This document shows positions 5,043 to 6,452 of a stretch of 6,452 nucleotides of DNA, piece by piece. How positions within the stretch are numbered: the stretch's first letter is position 1; every line of letters starts with the position of its first letter. The DNA comes from Methylophilaceae bacterium (GTDB lineage: Bacteria > Pseudomonadota > Gammaproteobacteria > Burkholderiales > Methylophilaceae): positions 1-6,452 of the forward strand of contig JANYIK010000186.1 in the NCBI GenBank assembly GCA_025362115.1, in the 5' to 3' direction. The notes under the pieces are model-generated. The model had not been told where the DNA came from. It worked only from the letters and a program-made list of their open reading frames with translations, and ran no database searches. Made by a program: the position numbers and the translations under genes.

Positions 5043-6452
5043 TCATAAGTGTTGATAAAGCCTGAAGCTCTCGCGTCTATCGCTGGGGCGCTTACCTTGC
5101 CAAATCAGCTTCCAATCATCTCCAGGGTCAACTTGTGCTCGTCCGAGTTCATCTTCAATCAAGTATAAATCGCAGCTTAGGCTTTGCACGATCTCAAAGC
5201 GCTGGACGTGGATATTCGCGTAATAATCCAGCGCGGCGCGCTGTGATTCACCTACGTCACGCGCAGTGATGCAAGCATAGTTGACGGGCAAGGCTTTTTG
5301 CATTGATAAAAATGGAGCTTGATAGCTCTTGGCAGCATCCAACCAAGGCAGCCACAGCGTCATCACCAAGCCCCAAAACAGCAACATACCAACCGCCCAG
5401 TCGTTAATCGCGGCACGATTAGAGCGGTTGCTATTAAATACGACTGCAATCCAAACAATCGTTAACATCAGTGCAGCGATAAAAAATAGCAGATTGAATT
5501 CAGGCACGTAACCCAATGACAGTTTGTGCATACGTCCCGCCAGCTTGACCGGGAAGCCAATTATCATGGCTGTCCAGCCCAGCCAGATAAAGCTACCCAC
5601 GATGGCAAATAGCATGATGCCAAACCAGTTGAGTGCCGCAGCCAGGCTGCGACTGAGCGTTTCTACGGCAGGGGTGGCAAGTAAAGTGAGCGGTATTAGC
5701 AAAGGCAGCAAATACACATCACGGCTGGTAGTGCTGATACCCAGCATGGCAAAGCTGATGAGAAAAAATAGCAGACACAACTGAACAGAGGCGTGGTCAG
5801 GTCGTCTTTTGCTTAAAGTCCAAATCGCCAAGGGCAGCGCAGGCCACGCGTACCAGAGGATAGCTCTGCTGAAATAGGCAAAATTGCGGCTAATCACGCG
5901 GCTGTTATCTAGCCAACTAGCGTATAAATCAGGCGAGTGTTGTTGTAGTTGCACCAGCCACGGGGCGATCCACGGTAATGCCGCAACCGCCCCAACGGCC
6001 AACACCAGCCAGTAAGCACTGCGCCGCCAGTGGTCGAACAAAAACGGTAATAACAAAGCGCTGGAGGTGATAATTTCCAGATTCAGCAAGCCTTTGGACA
6101 AAAAACCTATGCCCGCACCAGTGCCTAGCAGCAAGCCTGCGCGCAATGGGCGGCGTAGAGCCAAGGTCAGGGCATAAAATGCCATCGCATAGCCAGCAAG
6201 GCCAGAGACCTCCGGACTAATGGCGTGCGCGGTAAATACCAGGCCGATTGAGCCGATGAAAATCAAGGCTGCTTGCCGCCCCGAACCCACGCCCCACAGT
6301 TCGCGCCCAGCCATGCCAATGAACAGCAAGGTCAAGCCCATCCACATGCCAGAGCTCAGTCTCGCGGCATCATGCAGGCTAAGTAGCGGGAGTTTGGCGA
6401 ATAGCGCTGCGACGAGGTAATACAACGGTGGATTTTTAAGCCACGGCTCACC
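5043..6452 (-). CDS. ArnT/PMT-like (GT39) membrane glycosyltransferase, 5' end missing
   Basis: The visible 469 residues are the C-terminal part of a multi-pass inner-membrane protein. The frame is open to the window edge, beginning GEPWLKNPPLYYLVAAL. This resembles the first periplasmic loop and following helix of ArnT/PMT-type transferases, where an acidic residue upstream and the segment xEPWxxxPPLxY are typical. About a dozen hydrophobic segments follow (for example GLTLLFIGMAG, AALIFIGSIGLVF, AGLLLGTGAGIGF, YWLVLAVGAVAALPW, LCLLFFLISFAML, VYLLPLLIPLTLLA, LLFFIAALMLTIVWIAVVF). The segment SRDVYLLPLLIPL matches the conserved RxxYLLPLxP motif of the ArnT group. A soluble tail of roughly 100 residues ends the protein. 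Such enzymes transfer a sugar from a polyprenyl phosphate to lipid A, a glycan or a protein on the periplasmic side. The acceptor is unknown, so I give no gene symbol. The TTG at 6423-6425 is an internal codon; the true start and probably the catalytic acidic residue lie outside. Confidence 0.85.
   Translation of the reverse strand, partial: GEPWLKNPPLYYLVAALFAKLPLLSLHDAARLSSGMWMGLTLLFIGMAGRELWGVGSGRQAALIFIGSIGLVFTAHAISPEVSGLAGYAMAFYALTLALRRPLRAGLLLGTGAGIGFLSKGLLNLEIITSSALLLPFLFDHWRRSAYWLVLAVGAVAALPWIAPWLVQLQQHSPDLYASWLDNSRVISRNFAYFSRAILWYAWPALPLAIWTLSKRRPDHASVQLCLLFFLISFAMLGISTTSRDVYLLPLLIPLTLLATPAVETLSRSLAAALNWFGIMLFAIVGSFIWLGWTAMIIGFPVKLAGRMHKLSLGYVPEFNLLFFIAALMLTIVWIAVVFNSNRSNRAAINDWAVGMLLFWGLVMTLWLPWLDAAKSYQAPFLSMQKALPVNYACITARDVGESQRAALDYYANIHVQRFEIVQSLSCDLYLIEDELGRAQVDPGDDWKLIWQGKRPSDRRESFRLYQHL

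Noticed and set aside
1..6452. A search for CRISPR arrays, tRNA or rRNA genes, transposases, toxin-antitoxin pairs, retrons or phage genes.
   Set aside because: No such pattern was seen. The window is filled by five recognisable genes with short gaps, and the only mobile-like sequence is the short non-coding palindromic pair.

Overview
This window looks like a chromosomal housekeeping segment from a Gram-negative proteobacterium, most likely a betaproteobacterium (for example the Nitrosomonadales; inference). Three things point that way. The omega subunit is short, 69 residues against 91 in E. coli. The order gmk-rpoZ-spoT-recG is recognisable. An intergenic repeat has the ATTCCC-N8-GGGAAT core known from Neisseria (dRS3) and seen in other proteobacteria. 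All genes lie on the minus strand, so transcription runs from high to low coordinates.

Layout in order of transcription. (1) 6452-5043: the C-terminal 469 residues of a multi-pass membrane glycosyltransferase of the ArnT/PMT (GT39-like) type; its start is beyond the window. (2) 4996-4379: gmk, guanylate kinase. (3) 4356-4147: rpoZ, RNA polymerase omega. (4) 4134-1921: spoT, (p)ppGpp synthetase/hydrolase. (5) A 201-bp gap (1920-1720) holding a 107-bp pair of inverted palindromic repeats (REPIN-like). (6) 1719-1: recG, the branched-DNA helicase, running off the left edge after about 573 codons; its last part (about 110-120 codons, judging by E. coli RecG) is missing. The spacings gmk-rpoZ (22 bp) and rpoZ-spoT (12 bp) indicate one operon. 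E. coli has gmk-rpoZ-spoT-trmH-recG; here trmH is absent and the repeat occupies its place.

Functional theme. Gmk makes GDP from GMP, feeding the GTP/GDP pool from which SpoT-type enzymes make (p)ppGpp. Gmk is itself a (p)ppGpp target in some bacteria, and omega forms part of a (p)ppGpp site on RNA polymerase. The cluster therefore links guanine nucleotide supply, alarmone metabolism and the alarmone target. RecG, which handles stalled forks and R-loops, is the traditional downstream neighbour. The membrane glycosyltransferase is an unrelated neighbour.

I found no new defence system, CRISPR array, tRNA, rRNA or transposase. The points worth a second look are the REPIN-like element, the forced non-ATG start of recG right beside it, the loss of trmH, a strong hairpin in the first codons of spoT, and the glycosyltransferase upstream of gmk.
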